Shown here: positions 1 to 11,579 of the stretch, piece by piece
Layout of the letters: each line of letters opens with the position of its first letter
Numbering within the stretch: the stretch's first letter is position 1
Assembly: GCA_032716605.1 (NCBI GenBank)
Contig: CM064545.1
Span: 9,084,064-9,148,063 of the forward strand
DNA: 64,000 nt
Source of the DNA: Paralithodes platypus
Lineage: Eukaryota > Arthropoda > Malacostraca > Decapoda > Lithodidae
Direction: 5' to 3'
Notes under the pieces: model-generated
What the model was told of the DNA's origin: nothing
Database searches by the model: none
What the model saw: only the letters and a program-made list of their open reading frames with translations
Position numbers and translations under genes: made by a program

Positions 1-340
1 ACCTGCCAAGCTTTAACCTAACCCAAACCTAGCCTAGCCTATAGCCAGCCAATCTGTTTTATTATTAACTCTTGTAGATATTGTATTTAGTATCCTACTG
101 TAGCTATATATATTTGTAATTTTAGTTGTTGCTTGCACGATCTTGTAATAACCTTTGACTGATACACTTTTTTTATCTAAAAAGAGTAGGCTACTGCTTT
201 ACTAGGGTACAGTGACACCAGGGTCATCTGTCGACACAGTATATTAACCCCTTGTGTGCAGTCACACTTTATTTTTATATAATCTCTATTTGGTGAATTG
301 TATATTTAGTTACATATTCTGTTATACATATATTTGTTTA
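1..340. other. AT-rich stretch, no gene seen
   Basis: AT-rich sequence upstream of the first LINE. I see no coding frame or RNA gene. The first 40 bases are rich in AACCT/AGCCT-like words, but they are not a regular telomere array. The 5' border of the LINE may fall inside this stretch. Confidence 0.5.
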
Positions 341-580
341 AGGTTAGGTTATCACACCTGGTAGCCTATTTCTGCGAATTTTTCAATTTTATTATATTCG
401 GTTAGGCTATTCAAACGCTGGTGGCCTGTTATTGCGTATTTCAATTTTTAAAAAAAAACTTTTGGTTAGGCTATCGCCCCTGGAAGCCTAATTCTGCGTA
501 TCTCAACATTTTTGTTTTCGGTTAGGCTATCACCCCTGATAACCTATTTCTGCGTATTTCAGCATATTTGTTTTCGGTTG
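341..580 (+). repeat. Four ~60-bp tandem monomers in the 5' region of the CR1 LINE
   Basis: Four diverged copies of a unit that starts GGTTAGGCTAT and continues into a CCTGG..GCCTA and TTCTGCGTATTTC segment begin near 341, 400, 463 and 520. They are followed by short GTGAGTGAAGTG repeats up to the ORF1 start at 684. The position directly upstream of ORF1 suggests a monomer-type LINE promoter. That function is inference; the repetition is seen directly. Confidence 0.6.
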
Positions 581-683
581 AAGTGATTGAAGTGTTTTTT
601 AAAGTGAGTGAAGTGTTTGTAAAGTGAGTGAATGTGTTTTTTTTAAGTTGAGTGAAGTGATCTGAAGAAAGTGCACTGTCACC

Positions 684-1670
684 ATGCCTCGCGCTTGTGC
701 GAACTGCGCCGGTAGGTTTGGTGAGTCCATGTTTGCTACTATCGATCTTCAAGTCTGCCGGCTCTGCCATCAACGAGAGAATTTTACAGTGAAATTAGAT
801 GAAGCCTACAACAAGATCAACGTCCTCACCATGAAGCTGGAATCACTCCAAGAGTTTGTAACACTCAACGTTGGAGTGCCACAAACTTCAATTGTCACCG
901 CAACTCCAGCAGCCACCAACGCCCCAACGTCAACTGCCAACAATTCAACGCCTACAGTAGCCATTTCAGCTGATGTTTCCGATACGCAAGATACAAATAG
1001 CGACTCTCTTCCCCCTCAAGACAACTTCTGTGTCGTGAGGAACAACGTTTGCCCCAAGACCAGGAAACACATACCGATTACCGAGTGTCAAAACCGTTTC
1101 CAGATACTGGCAGACTCAGATGACGAAGAGGAAATAGAAGAAGTCCGGCTCGTGGGAGACTCGATGATACGTGGTCAGCTCACAGAGTTTTGCGCCAGGG
1201 CACCTAAGACCAGGAAGCGTTTTTGTATCCCTGGTGGTGGTGTGGATGACGTAGTTGCAGCAGTTGACGAAGTATCAAAGTTGGCCCCTGCTAATACAAT
1301 GTACGTCATCCACGTTGGATCCAACGATGTACAGCGAACCCAGTCGGAAGATTTGCTTTTAAAGTACCAGCAGCTGATCAAGTCGTTTAAGGAGAAGTCA
1401 TCAAGGATCATCGTCTCAGGAATCGTCCCCCGGCTCGGTGTAGAGAGCCGATTTTACAACATAGCCACCAGCACAAATCGTTGTCTAGCAAACCTCTGCA
1501 CGAAGGAGAACGTGGGATTCGTCGACACCTGGGACAATTTCTACTACGATGACTATTTGTTTTCGGACGATGGAGTTCATCTGAACCAGGTGGGAGCAGC
1601 GCGTTTTGGGCGTCTTCTCAACGATGCGGTGAAGGATTTTCGGAGAAGAAATCGACTCAGCACAGGATAA
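684..1670 (+). CDS. CR1 ORF1 protein with zinc-finger-like N-terminus and SGNH esterase domain
   Basis: The 328-codon frame is open and starts at an ATG in good context (GTCACCATGCC). Residues about 5-31 hold two CxxC pairs (CANC and CRLC), a probable zinc finger for RNA or protein binding. A Thr/Ser/Pro-rich linker (about 60-115) and an acidic patch follow. Residues about 155-320 match an SGNH/GDSL hydrolase: the nucleophile block VGDSM, the GSND block, and a C-terminal DDGVHLN block with the Asp-His pair. CR1 and some L2 elements carry such an esterase in ORF1; it is proposed to act in RNP or membrane interactions during retrotransposition. ORF2 follows in the same strand. Unlike ORF2, this frame shows no break, so the protein could still be made if the element is transcribed. 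Confidence 0.8.
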   Translation: MPRACANCAGRFGESMFATIDLQVCRLCHQRENFTVKLDEAYNKINVLTMKLESLQEFVTLNVGVPQTSIVTATPAATNAPTSTANNSTPTVAISADVSDTQDTNSDSLPPQDNFCVVRNNVCPKTRKHIPITECQNRFQILADSDDEEEIEEVRLVGDSMIRGQLTEFCARAPKTRKRFCIPGGGVDDVVAAVDEVSKLAPANTMYVIHVGSNDVQRTQSEDLLLKYQQLIKSFKEKSSRIIVSGIVPRLGVESRFYNIATSTNRCLANLCTKENVGFVDTWDNFYYDDYLFSDDGVHLNQVGAARFGRLLNDAVKDFRRRNRLSTG

Positions 1671-1818
1671 CCAGGAAGGAGGACCGAAGACAGCGAGGAC
1701 GGCAATCTACAAAGGAATTAAATACTAATCCGTTAAGAACCGCGAATTTGGATAAGCTCCACCAACACGACCCAAATTCAAAACCGTCAGGGATAACGAC
1801 CGAGGACCGAGGACAGCT

Positions 1819-4800
1819 ATGAATGTAAATGTAGATCCGACCAGAACCAAAAATTCGATGAAAGAACGATCTGCGAGTTCTAAAACCGCAACTTTAAAGG
1901 TTTTCTATGCAAACGCTCGTAGCATACGCAATAAATTTTCAGATTTAGAGGAAACTAGTGTTTACAGAAAATTATGATGTGATTGGCATAACAGAATCTT
2001 GGCTCAATACACAAGATAGAGACTTTTTAGCAGAGTATTCACTTCCCGGTTATGTAATGTTTGAGAACAGCCGAATAAATAAAAATGGAGGTGGCATTTA
2101 TTTTATATCAAAGAAAGTCTTAACCCGACCCTCGTGTCAAAACCTCAAATTGTGAACGTCGACACATCTTTTGTGCTAATAAAGAATAATAAAGGTACAA
2201 AAATAATACTTGCGTTAATATACAGACCTCCAGCTCATCAGTGCAAACTGACCGAGAAATTTACGAACAAATTGCAGATGTAAGTAACTCACAAGATACC
2301 GTAATTTTTGGCGACTTTAATTTACCTGTGACCAAGTGGGGCGATACTCTTACTTCACACTCCGGACATGACTTGTATACGAACTTGCAAGAGAGTTCGC
2401 TTTATCAATTTGTTCGAATGCCGACCCGTGGTAATAACGTTCTTGACATTGTACTTGCAACAAAAGAAGAATTGATAGAGAATTTGAATGTTGGTGATGA
2501 ATTCAGTAACAGCGACCATCGTACGATAACTTTCACTTTAAAGTTTACTAGTAACGAACCAAATAGTAGCATCGAAAAAGTCCCTAATTTCAAGAAAGCA
2601 AACTTCCATAAACTTAGAGCTATGTTTAAAGAAACTGACTGGAGCTTTTTAATTAACAATAACGACATAAATACATCTTGGAAGTTATTCGAAACCACTT
2701 ACCTAAAAGCAGTGCAAGACTGCATACCATCGAAAATACGGCGTCCAGGCCATAATAATAAGCCCAAATGGTGGAATAAAGATATTTCAAACTGCCTGCT
2801 TGCTAAAAAATTTGCTAATGATAGATTAAAATCCTCACAAAATGACGAAGAACGGGTGAAATTTGTAGAGCTACGACGCAAAGCCAAAAAGTTAATTAAG
2901 CAAAGTAAAAAGACCTTAGAGTTACATATTGCGAATCAAAGTAAAACAAACCCGAAAGAATTCTATAGTTATATCAGAAAGAAAAAAGTAGTTACTTCAA
3001 CTGTTGGACCGTTAGTCGATGAAAAAGGAGAATACACCAAAGACGAAGTACAAATGAGTAATGCCCTCAATACCTTCTTTGCATCAGTTTTTACAACAGA
3101 AGACCTCAGTGATATCCCTACACCATCGCCGATTCAGATTGATAATTCAGATGTTCTAAGCAATATCACCGTTACAGAGAGAGAAGTATTGAATTGTTTA
3201 GATAAACTCAAGGTAAATAAAACGCCAGGACCTGATACAATCTCGCCTAGAGTTCTAAAGGAAGCTAAGAATGAGCTCTCCAAACCACTGACATTACTAT
3301 TCAATAAATCCTTGCAGTCTGGAACTATGCCTGATCAGTGGAAGCTAGCCAACGTAACACCGATATTCAAAAAAGGCAGCAAATCCCTACCCAGTAACTA
3401 TCGTCCAATTAGCTTAACCTCAGTTGTATGTAAAATGCTAGAAACGGTCATACGAGACAGACTCGTAAATCACTTAGAGGAAAATAACATACTTAAAGAT
3501 ACTCAACACGGCTTTCGTAAAAAACGTTCCTGTTTAACAAACCTCTTAGACTTCTTCCACGATATCCTCAACCTCTACGATGAGAGTAAAGCTGTAGATA
3601 TTATATACCTTGATTTTCAAAAGGCCTTTGACAAAGTTCCCCACAAACGTTTACTGCTAAAAACTAAAAGCGCATGGAATACAAGACGGTGTGTTGAAAT
3701 GGATAGAAAATTGGCTCAGCAACAGAAAGCAAAGGGTAGTCATAAACGGTAAGGCATCTAAATGGACCAATGTAAGTAGCGGGGTACCCCAGGGATCGGT
3801 ACTAGGACCAATTCTCTTTCTAATTTACATCAACGACATAGATGAGGGTCTCACCTGCACAATCTCAAAATTTGCTGACGATACAAAAATTGCAAATAGC
3901 GTACTCTCAAAAGAACAAGTTGACGATATGCAACACAATCTAGATAAATTGTCATGTTGGGCCCAAATTTGGCAAATGAGTTTCAATGCGGATAAATGTA
4001 AAGTACTACATGTCGGATACCTAAATGAGAAAGCAAACTATTCGATGAATGGCACTCAGCTTAAGAATGTAAACAGAGAAACTGATCTGGGAGTAACAAT
4101 ATCGAGTAACCTAAAACCGAGTCAACAATGTTCAGAAGTTGTTAAGAAGGCAAACAAAATAATTGGCTTTATAGGCAGGTCATTTGAGCATAAATCCAAA
4201 GAAGTTATCCTAACCCTTTACAATTCCTTAGTCCGCCCTCTTCTGGAATACTGCGTTCATTCCTGGTGCCCTTATTACCAAAAAGATATAAACAAGCTAG
4301 AACGAGTTCAACGTAGAGTTACCAAAATGATACCTAGCCTAAAGAACAAACCATACGAAGAGCGTCTTAGAGAATTAAATATATTTCCTTTAACCCAGCG
4401 CAGATTAACCCGCTGAGCCCCGGCTAGTTATAATATTTTGTTCACCCCAGTCCCAAGCCATTTTCACTTATTTTTTTTGTTTGCTAAAATGGAAGACAAG
4501 GATGAGAAATGAAAAAAAAACAAAAAAAAATCACTCCTGATATTTTTTTTGGGGGGGGGGGCCGGTGGGGGTTGGGGGGGGGGAGCTTCAAAAAAAATTT
4601 GTTGAGCCAAAATGGAAGAGAATGGTGAGAATGAACACACAAATAAAAAAAAAATCATTTCGGTCATTTGGGGGGCGGGGGGGGGGGGGGTTCAATTGTT
4701 TCGCCCCCCCGCATGACCACCCGCCGGGAGCACTAGGGTAAAAACTGAGTATGGCATTGTACGGCATACATCTAAGGAGTATCTCACATAAATCTCAAGC

Positions 4801-5411
4801 CTAGCTCCCATACGACCGGAGTAATGAAGGTTCAAAGTGGCGGTAAACTAGGGGTGTAGACTATCCCCACTAAGCCCACCACCACCAGCCGCGCGGCTGT
4901 CTCGGCCCGCTCACACCTACAGGCCCGGCTCCCCCACACACTACGGTACCGCCCCCTCCTATTCTCCCGCCATTTCCTACCTTACGAGCCACGTAAGTGT
5001 TTTTTATATGTCGGACGCACGTGATGCGTCGCTGGGAGTTGGTGATCAAAGACTGCCGACGCAACACGTGCGACGCTGGGTCTCAACGGGTTAAGAGGCG
5101 ACTTAATTCAAGTGTTCAAAATCATCAAAGGCATCGACAATATGAACTGTAGTAAGTACTTCACTATCGACCAATCTAATTACACGCGGGGAAACGGTTG
5201 CAAAATTATTGGTAAATCTTTTAACTCGCACGAATCTAAGAATTTCTTCTTCAATCGAGTTGTCAACTTGTGGAATGGGCTTCCCCGAGACGTTAAAAGA
5301 CTGCAGCACCGTTGATTGCATTTTAAATTCCGCCTAGACAAATATCACGCATCAAGCCCGCGGCTGCCTGCGTTTGTAAATGAATACCTTTATCCTCCCC
5401 ACAGTTACTAA
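1819..5411 (+). pseudogene. CR1 ORF2 (endonuclease-reverse transcriptase), frameshifted and split by MITE-1
   Basis: The likely start is the ATG at 1819. Endonuclease motifs are visible in pieces: ITESWLNT near 1990, IYRPP near 2220, GDFNLP near 2310 and SDHR near 2515. The RT fingers follow (PGPDTISPRVLKEA, FKKGSKSLPSNYRPISLTS), then HGFRKKRSCLTNLL, LDFQKAFDKVPH, GVPQGSVLGP and the catalytic FADDTK near 3870. Frame changes lie near 1955, between 2110 and 2140, near 2237, near 3665 and near 5325. After the insertion the frame resumes at 5095 and ends in the usual CR1 C-terminus (NRVVNLWNGLP). Family assignment is firm; the protein is not functional as it stands. Confidence 0.85.
4409..5090 (+). 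mobile_element. MITE-1 copy a, TTAA-flanked piggyBac-type nonautonomous element
   Basis: A 682-bp insertion flanked by TTAA at 4405-4408 and 5091-5094. The termini are inverted repeats, CCCGCTGAGCCCC at the left and CCCGTTGAGACCC when the right end is read inward. It interrupts the CR1 ORF2, and removing it with one TTAA rejoins the reading frame. It has no transposase gene; the interior has G and A homopolymers and subterminal GCGACGC-type repeats. A near-identical copy in the opposite orientation is at 53145-53835. TTAA duplication and CCC ends are hallmarks of the piggyBac superfamily, so the transposase is presumably supplied from elsewhere. Confidence 0.88.
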
Positions 5412-5599
5412 CCCATATGTCCCCTACTAACTTCCTAGTCCTGCCACGTTAGTGGCAGGGCAGTAGTTCCCTTTCCAATGTTCCCTTACCCACTCTAAAC
5501 CACTGTTTGGACACTTGATCCTCAGTGTTTTGGAGGACAAGCAACCTAGAAGGGTCACTAGACCTGTTGTTGCTTGATTTCCTTTGTACTCCTTTGTAC
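5412..5599. other. Unassigned junction between CR1 and Gypsy sequence
   Basis: This stretch holds the 3' end of the CR1 element and perhaps the truncated 5' part of the following Gypsy fragment. A short palindrome (CTGCCACGTTAGTGGCAG, about 5441-5458) is the only clear structure. No coding frame stands out. Confidence 0.4.
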
Positions 5600-6085
5600 T
5601 TTGTATAGCCTCCTGTCTTGGCTCGCGGTGTATTTTTGCGCTGGTGCTTGTTGGCTCGCGTGTGTAGTATCAGCATAGGGTCGCAGGGCAGGAGTTGTTG
5701 GCTTTGATTAAAAGAAAATTAGGCTACATCTATAGTAGCCGCCAAAAACAACATTAAAATAAAATATGAAAAATTAAATAAAAGCTTTCTTTTTAATAAT
5801 TAATTTTAAGATAATATTGTAGCTGAGTACTGAGTGCAGATGATTTTCCCTCAGTAGGCTGTGCTTCTTAAAGCTCGCTCTGGGAGCACAATGTTATGAA
5901 TTAATGTATTATATTTGGGAAGGGTGATAAGATTTTTTTATATAAAAATTTTGTATTTTTTTTTTTTTGAGGAAACTGAGCTTGCATTCCATGAGAGGCA
6001 GAGTGGTTAGGAGTGGCAGATTCTAGCGACATTCTGCCTGTTCAGATATGGGCTCATGGTTGAGTGTCCCATATCTTGGGGGGGG
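5600..6085 (+). repeat. 3' internal region of a Gypsy (Gmr1-type) element, polypurine tract at the end
   Basis: The sequence matches in reverse the non-coding stretch between the pol stop and the 3' LTR of Gypsy-A (35397-35887). Shared words include GTGCTTGTTGGCTCGCG and AAGCTCGCTCTGGGAGCA. It ends with CTTGGGGGGGG at 6075-6085 directly before the LTR, which is the expected polypurine tract. The coding part of the element is missing, so this is a 5'-truncated remnant on the plus strand. Confidence 0.6.
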
Positions 6086-7784
6086 TGTGATGCCTCCCGG
6101 CGTTAGCAGAATGGTTGCGTGGGGCATTGCAGCTCGATAGCGCTCGCCAGGATGGGGGGATAGGCTACAGTTGTCCTAGAATGATCTGCTTTATTTCATT
6201 AGTGTCGTGTTGCCACAGACAGTCTAGAAATGGTCTTTGTTTTGGTCTCTGACCGCGCCTTATATTTTATATTCGCTATAATATAAATGTTGCTTGTGTG
6301 GGAGGCGAGCGAGAGTGTGAGGGGGTACACCCGGCAGCGAGGTGAGCTATGACGCGGCTCGCTTGGGCGCTGACGGCGTTGGCGGCCGGGTGGGCAACTA
6401 GTCCCTTCCCGTCGCTGCCTCGTGTTCTTTACCAGCTCAGAGCTTGCCTGACACGCGTATCGCCTACATCCATTGCAATTCTGTCCCCCCATACTCACTA
6501 CTTTGCATACTATTTCTCTCTCTCGACTTCTCCTTTCTCATTCTCTAATCTTTATTAAACTCAACATCCCTTCTGGTTTCAGCATAGACGTTCACCGTCG
6601 ACCAGTCGTATTGTACGCGAAGCTCTCAGATATTTCCATGTATTAGGTTAAGGAGGTATTATGCTTTATTGAGGGTTAGAGAGACGGACTTTTCCGTATG
6701 TGTCCTCTCTCGGGAAGTTGTAGACCGGTATATGTCTCCCTTGCAGGGTGTTGGGTGATTCTTGGTTATCTAAAGCTAGACTAGGGGTAAGGTTACTGTG
6801 TCGTTGTCTCCGATGTGTGCAGTGTTAGCTAAGCTCTGCACGACATCGACAGGTACTGTGGGAGCCTAAGTTGTCTTCGGGATTACTTTGTGAGCACAGC
6901 GCTGTGGTGTGAGAGGGCCATAGCCTATCCCTCACAACATAGTGCTGCCTCTTTGTGTTGACTTCTGAGGGATCGCCAGGATAGAGCTAGGTACTAGAGA
7001 CCTAGATTTATCAAGAGAGCATCCCCGTCATATAACGTAATCTTCATTATACCACCCTCGGACAACGTTAGCCTACGAGCCGCATGCTCGCCCATTGTTG
7101 CCCTGCCTTGATACCCCAGCTAGACTTTATTAACTGAGCAGACACTGGTTAGAGATAAGCCCCCATTATTATATGTATGCAACATTATTATTCACTGCAC
7201 TTTTGAGCCGAGGTTGTTGTTGAGTTGCACAACCCGAGTAGGCTGTTGCGTTGTGTCACGAAGCATTTCTTTAGTTGTCGAGCATTACTACCTTTGCGCA
7301 GTCTTTATTATTCGCCTGCCTATTATTACTATATGTCCTAGCATTTATTGTGACCCGTATTCTGCATTATAATTTTTCAAGATTCTTTACGAACATCTTC
7401 CCAGCATCAGACTTATTTCAGAAGTTTCCAGTTGATGTTGCAGGACTAGCATTGCACTTTCTTTAATACAGGAGTGCCAGTTATTTGAGTATCTACCGTA
7501 ACGTTAATTAATCACGTTAACTATCTTTTCTTTGTGTAACATAATCGAGTAATCTTTTACTGTTTGAGAATAGGCTGTTTCATTGAGCGTCAGCCTAGTG
7601 TGTGTGCACCAGTTACCGAGTCATAGGATACCTCGTTGTCCAGGCACGACTCAGGGCGGTAATGGTGTTTTGTTTTCCAGTGTTTAAGGCAGGGGTTGGA
7701 TCTAGTGTTACCGTTGTTGCTTTTTTGCCATTATCTAGTCCAATGTTGAAGAGCCCTGTGTCTTTGAGAACCTGGATCGTAACA
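6086..7784 (+). repeat. 3' LTR of the truncated plus-strand Gypsy element (LTR-D)
   Basis: The 1699-bp segment starts TGTGATGCC after a polypurine tract and ends GGATCGTAACA, with TG..CA ends. Its last 200 bases are the reverse complement of the beginning of the solo LTR at 58860-60672, including GTATCCTATGACTCGGTAA read on the other strand. A GCTAGACT.GGG block near 6775 is also shared with the Gypsy-A LTRs. It is therefore a relative of the same LTR family, more diverged than the pairs at 33542/39874 and 45617/53083. Confidence 0.65.
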
Positions 7785-7863
7785 CGGGGTTTCGTTAAAA
7801 AAAACTGGGTGTGTAAGTAAAATACTGTCTCCATATGGAGCAGGTACTTCATGTGACAAACCA

Positions 7864-8049
7864 GTGAGTAAAATAGAAATAATCAGTCAAGATAGTGCGA
7901 ATATAGTGATGTGTAATAGTAGTATCGATAACACTACACATGTAACTGATAGTAAAGATGAGATTACTGATAGAGTAGAATTTCCGTCTAGAGCTAGTAG
8001 TTCAACAGGAAATAAAAAGTTAGTTAAAAACAATAGAAAATTAGGCTAG
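7864..8049 (+). pseudogene. Short open frame upstream of ORF2, possible ORF1 remnant
   Basis: A 61-codon frame, polar and Ser/Asp/Lys-rich, opens right after the LTR junction and runs into the start of ORF2 at a shifted frame. It has no recognizable domain. By position it could be the C-terminus of the CR1 ORF1 or an N-terminal extension of ORF2. I cannot distinguish these. Confidence 0.25.
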
Positions 8050-10844
8050 TTGCAAATAAAAGTAATAGGTTGAGGGTATATTATACAAATTGTAGGAGTT
8101 TATGTAACAAAATGAACGAACTTAGAGCACTCGTTAGCACAGAAAATATAGACATAATAGCGCTAACTGAAACGTGGATTAATACAGAATCTAGGCATTT
8201 TTTAGCAGAATTTGATATTCCAGGATATAGTTTGTTTAAATATGACCGAACAAGTAGGAGGAGCGGGGGTATAGCAGTGTCTGTCAGGAGTACATTAAAA
8301 CGCTGTATTAAATCAGGTATTAGACTAAATAATGATAATGAAAGTGTTTGGGTAGAGGTTAACGAATGTAGTGAGACCATAGTTATTGGAGTTATATATA
8401 GACCGCCTAATATGAGTAGAAATGGCGGAACATCGTTATGGGAGGAAATTAAAATAGCATCAAGGTTTAGCAATGTGTGCATTATGGGGGATTTTAATTT
8501 TCCGAACATTGATTGGCAGCACCAAATAGGCGACTCCGATTCAGTAGAGTATATTGAGGTTGCACAAGTTAGTTTTTTATTTCAATTCATAGATACGCCG
8601 ACTAGAGGTATTAATATTCTTGATTTAGTTTTCAGTAACAATGAACATATGATAAATGATGTAGAGATTGGTGACCACCTAGGAAATAGCGATCATAAAT
8701 CTATTTATTTTAATATACAATGGACAGGGAATGCTAAAGAGAATACGACACTTATCCCAGATTTCAGAAAAGCCGATTATGGTGGGCTAAGAAGAGACTT
8801 AAGGGTGACCCTATTGTTAAGCAATTAAGTCAGGATATGCCAGAGTTAAACTTGCCACCTACATATAACCAGTTTATTGCTTCACTCCACAATGCTCAAT
8901 ATAAATATATCCCTAAAAGAAAATTTAGATCGCCGCAGAACCAACCAAAATGGATGACTAATAAGCTAATAGATCTTATAGGAAAAAAGAAAGGAATATA
9001 TAGAAAAATAAAGAAAGGCGAAAATCATCTACATATATACTATCAGACTCTATCAAGACAGGTCAAAAAGGAAATCAGGAAAGCAAAAAGAAATTATGAA
9101 ATAAACAATTATGACTCAAAAAATAACCCTAAAGCTTTTTACCAACTATATAAATCTAAAGTTAGAGATGTAATAGGCCCCCTAAAAACTTCAATAGGAG
9201 AAATAACAGAAAATGATTTAGAAATGTGCAGTACATTAAATAGTACGTTTCTTTCCGTTTTCACTAATGAAAATTTGGCACAGATTCCAGAAGTCAATAT
9301 GGTATATAGTGATAGTATAGAAAATATGTTAAGTACAGTTAGTATAAGTAGAAATGATGTGCTTAAGGAAATTGACAGACTGAAACCTCAAAAATCGCCT
9401 GGTCCTGACGAGGTATATGCTAGAGTATTAAAAGAATGCAGAGATGAGTTAAGTAGCCCATTAGCATTTTTATTTAACAAGTCTTTAGAAACAGGTTTAG
9501 TTCCAGAAGCTTGGAAGCTTGCAAATGTAGTTCCGATCTTCAAAAAAGGTGATAAATCGATAGCATCCAATTACCGTCCCATTAGTCTCACATCAATCAT
9601 AGGAAAGTTGCTAGAGTCTATTATTGCTAGGAAAATTAGAAGCCACTTAGACAAATTTAACTTAATAAATTCTTCTCAGCATGGATTCACTCAGGGACGT
9701 TCTTGCCTTACTAATTTGCTTAGCTTTTCTCAGAGGTATATGAAGCAGTAGATAGTGACAAGTCATATGATATTATTATTTAGATTTCAGTAAAGCTTTC
9801 GACAGAGTCCCTCATGAGAGATTGATGAGAAAGGTTGAGGCACATGGAATAGGAGGATCGTTGTTGGGATGGATTAGGTCATGGCTAATTGGTAGGAAAC
9901 AGAGAGTCAGCATAAATGGTACCAAGTCAGAGTGGGGAGCAGTCAAAAGTGGTGTCCCCCAGGGATCGGTATTAGGTCCCCTGTTGTTTCTTATATACAT
10001 AAATGACCTAGATTTAGGTATAACTAGTAGGATAAGTAAATTCGCAGACGATACTAAAATGGGGAGGTCAATTGATTCAGATAGCGATATAGAGTGCCTC
10101 CAAAGGGATCTAGATACCTTACATGAATGGTCAGTAAATTGGCAGATGAAGTTTAACATTGACAAATGCAAGGTATTAAAGATAGGGAAGATGCATACAA
10201 ATGTTAAATATAAACTAGCTAATTTAGAATTAGAAAATTCAGACTGTGAGAAAGATCTAGGTGTGTTTGTTAGCAATGATTTGAAGCCTAGAAAACAGTG
10301 TATAAGCGTTCGTAATAAGGCAAACAGGATTCTCGGGTTCATCTCTAGGAGTGTGAGTAACAGAACTGCTGATGTTATCTTAAAACTTTACTTGTCATTA
10401 GTGAGACCCCATATAGATTATGCTGTCCAATTTTGGTGTCCTTATTACAGAATGGACATAGATTCATTGGAGAGAGTACAGCGTAGAATGACAAAAATGA
10501 TCCATAATATTAGAAATCTTTCGTATGAAGAAAGGTTGAAGAAATTAGGTTTACATTCGTTAGAGAGACGCAGAGTTAGAGGGGATATGATAGAGGTGTT
10601 CAAGTGGGTTAGTGGGATTAACAAAGGGGACATGACAAATGTACTAAAGCTCAGTGATAGCGAAAGAACTCGTACCAATGGTTTCAAATTAGATAAATTT
10701 CGTTTCAGAAAAGATATAGGCAAATATTGGTTTGGTAACAGAGTTGTAGATGGGTGGAATGGACTACCAAGTGCTATAGTGGGGTCTAAAACGGTAGGGA
10801 GCTTTAAGATAAAATTGGATAAGCATATGGACGAGAAGGGTTAG
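8046..10844 (+). pseudogene. CR1 ORF2 (endonuclease-reverse transcriptase), three frames
   Basis: The endonuclease part (8046-8828) has YYTNCRSLCNKMNEL, LTETWINTES, GVIYRPP, GDFNFPNIDW and SDHKS, the usual order of APE-type LINE endonuclease motifs. A frameshift near 8825 leads to the RT frame at 8837-9751 (PGPDEVYARVLKE, SNYRPISLTSI, QHGFTQGRSCLTNLL). A further break near 9745-9820 leads to the third frame (GVPQGSVLGPLLFLIYINDL, then catalytic FADDTKMG near 10045). The C-terminus contains a conserved YRMDIDSLERVQRRMTKMI block and ends at a stop at 10844. Total length is about right for a complete CR1 ORF2, so only a few indels have occurred. Confidence 0.85.
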
Positions 10845-11044
10845 GTGTGAAGGGGGATCAGCCGGGTTGGGCCTATCAGCACTCTGCATACCCCCATAAT
10901 CCTGCGTTAATCTCTAACCGTTTTGGTAAGATGAGCCTCAGGGTATTAGAGTGTTGAGCCTATAATTTGGCTTTGTAATTGAACTGGGGTTGTGTGGGAC
11001 AGGAATCTGCCTTGCTTAGGCCAATCGGCTTTCTGCAGACTCCC

Positions 11045-11074
11045 ATTTTCTTATGTTCTTATGTTCTTATATGT
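11045..11074 (+). repeat. CR1 3' octamer tail (TTCTTATG)n
   Basis: Three to four copies of TTCTTATG, the last one degraded, close the CR1 element. The reverse complement of this tail appears at 32128-32142 at the end of the minus-strand CR1 fragment, which supports it as the true 3' terminus. Confidence 0.75.
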
Positions 11075-11075
11075 G

Positions 11076-11579
11076 TTTATAAATATATGCTCCCTGTTTG
11101 ACCACTCAACCTAGACCTTGGTACTATAGGTAGGCCTAATGATTTCTTGCTCTTAATTACGATTCAAGTTATGTTCACTTATTTTACTAAAGTTGTCTCA
11201 TCATGTTGTAATCGACGGAATGTGTGTGTTTTTGCTATTAATATAGTGTATTTGTCTTGAATTTTGGCATCAAATATTCAGATTGCAACTGTATTATGTG
11301 TTACTAGCTTTCATTGACATTTCATGTACTCTGTGATATGTTTTATAAGTTGCATGTCCGACACAGATAACGCTCCCTAAAGTGTTGGGGATTGTACCGA
11401 GAGGTAATTATAGACCAACCTTTTAAAAATATTGGAACAGTTTTATGCAATACGTTATTATTATTTGAGATAGGGAAGAAAAGCGCCTAGGAAACAAACC
11501 ACAGAGATGAGGCCCTGCACGCACCAACAACCACTGCCACCGCGACACCAAGACAAGAGGGCACAAGCGAGTCCTCACC
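11076..11579. other. No gene seen; AT-rich then purine-rich leader
   Basis: AT-rich sequence up to about 11470, then a leader rich in A, C and G that runs into the small frame at 11580. No repeat, RNA gene or domain is recognizable. Confidence 0.4.

Larger units (their letters stand above)
341..5440 (+). mobile_element. CR1-type LINE, near full length, interrupted by MITE-1
   Basis: The element has a 5' tandem-repeat region, ORF1 (684-1670), a 148-bp spacer and ORF2 (about 1819-5411). ORF1 carries an SGNH esterase domain and ORF2 an apurinic-type endonuclease followed by reverse transcriptase. That two-ORF arrangement is known for the CR1 group. The ORF2 reading frame resumes at 5095 after the TTAA-flanked insertion at 4409-5090, so the insertion is younger than the LINE. 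At least five frameshifts in ORF2 make it inactive. The 3' border is not clear; no octamer tail is visible between 5411 and 5600. Confidence 0.8.
7785..11075 (+). mobile_element. Second CR1-type LINE, 5'-truncated, with octamer tail
   Basis: The element begins right after LTR-D, covers a possible ORF1 end, a broken ORF2 (8046-10844) and a 3' UTR. It ends in TTCTTATG-type repeats at about 11045-11074. A short tandem octamer at the 3' end is typical of CR1 elements, which do not use a poly-A tail. A minus-strand copy of its last 690 bases lies at 32128-32815. It is a different subfamily from the element at 341-5411, being richer in AT and using other residues in most ORF2 blocks. Confidence 0.8.

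Noticed and set aside
1..60. Telomere repeat (AACCT)n
   Set aside because: Only a few irregular AACCT/AGCCT words, without a regular period.
4870..5067. Gly/Trp-rich minus-strand frame, repeated at 53168-53365
   Set aside because: Both lie in MITE-1 copies and consist of low-complexity codons. The conservation is that of the element and not evidence of a protein.
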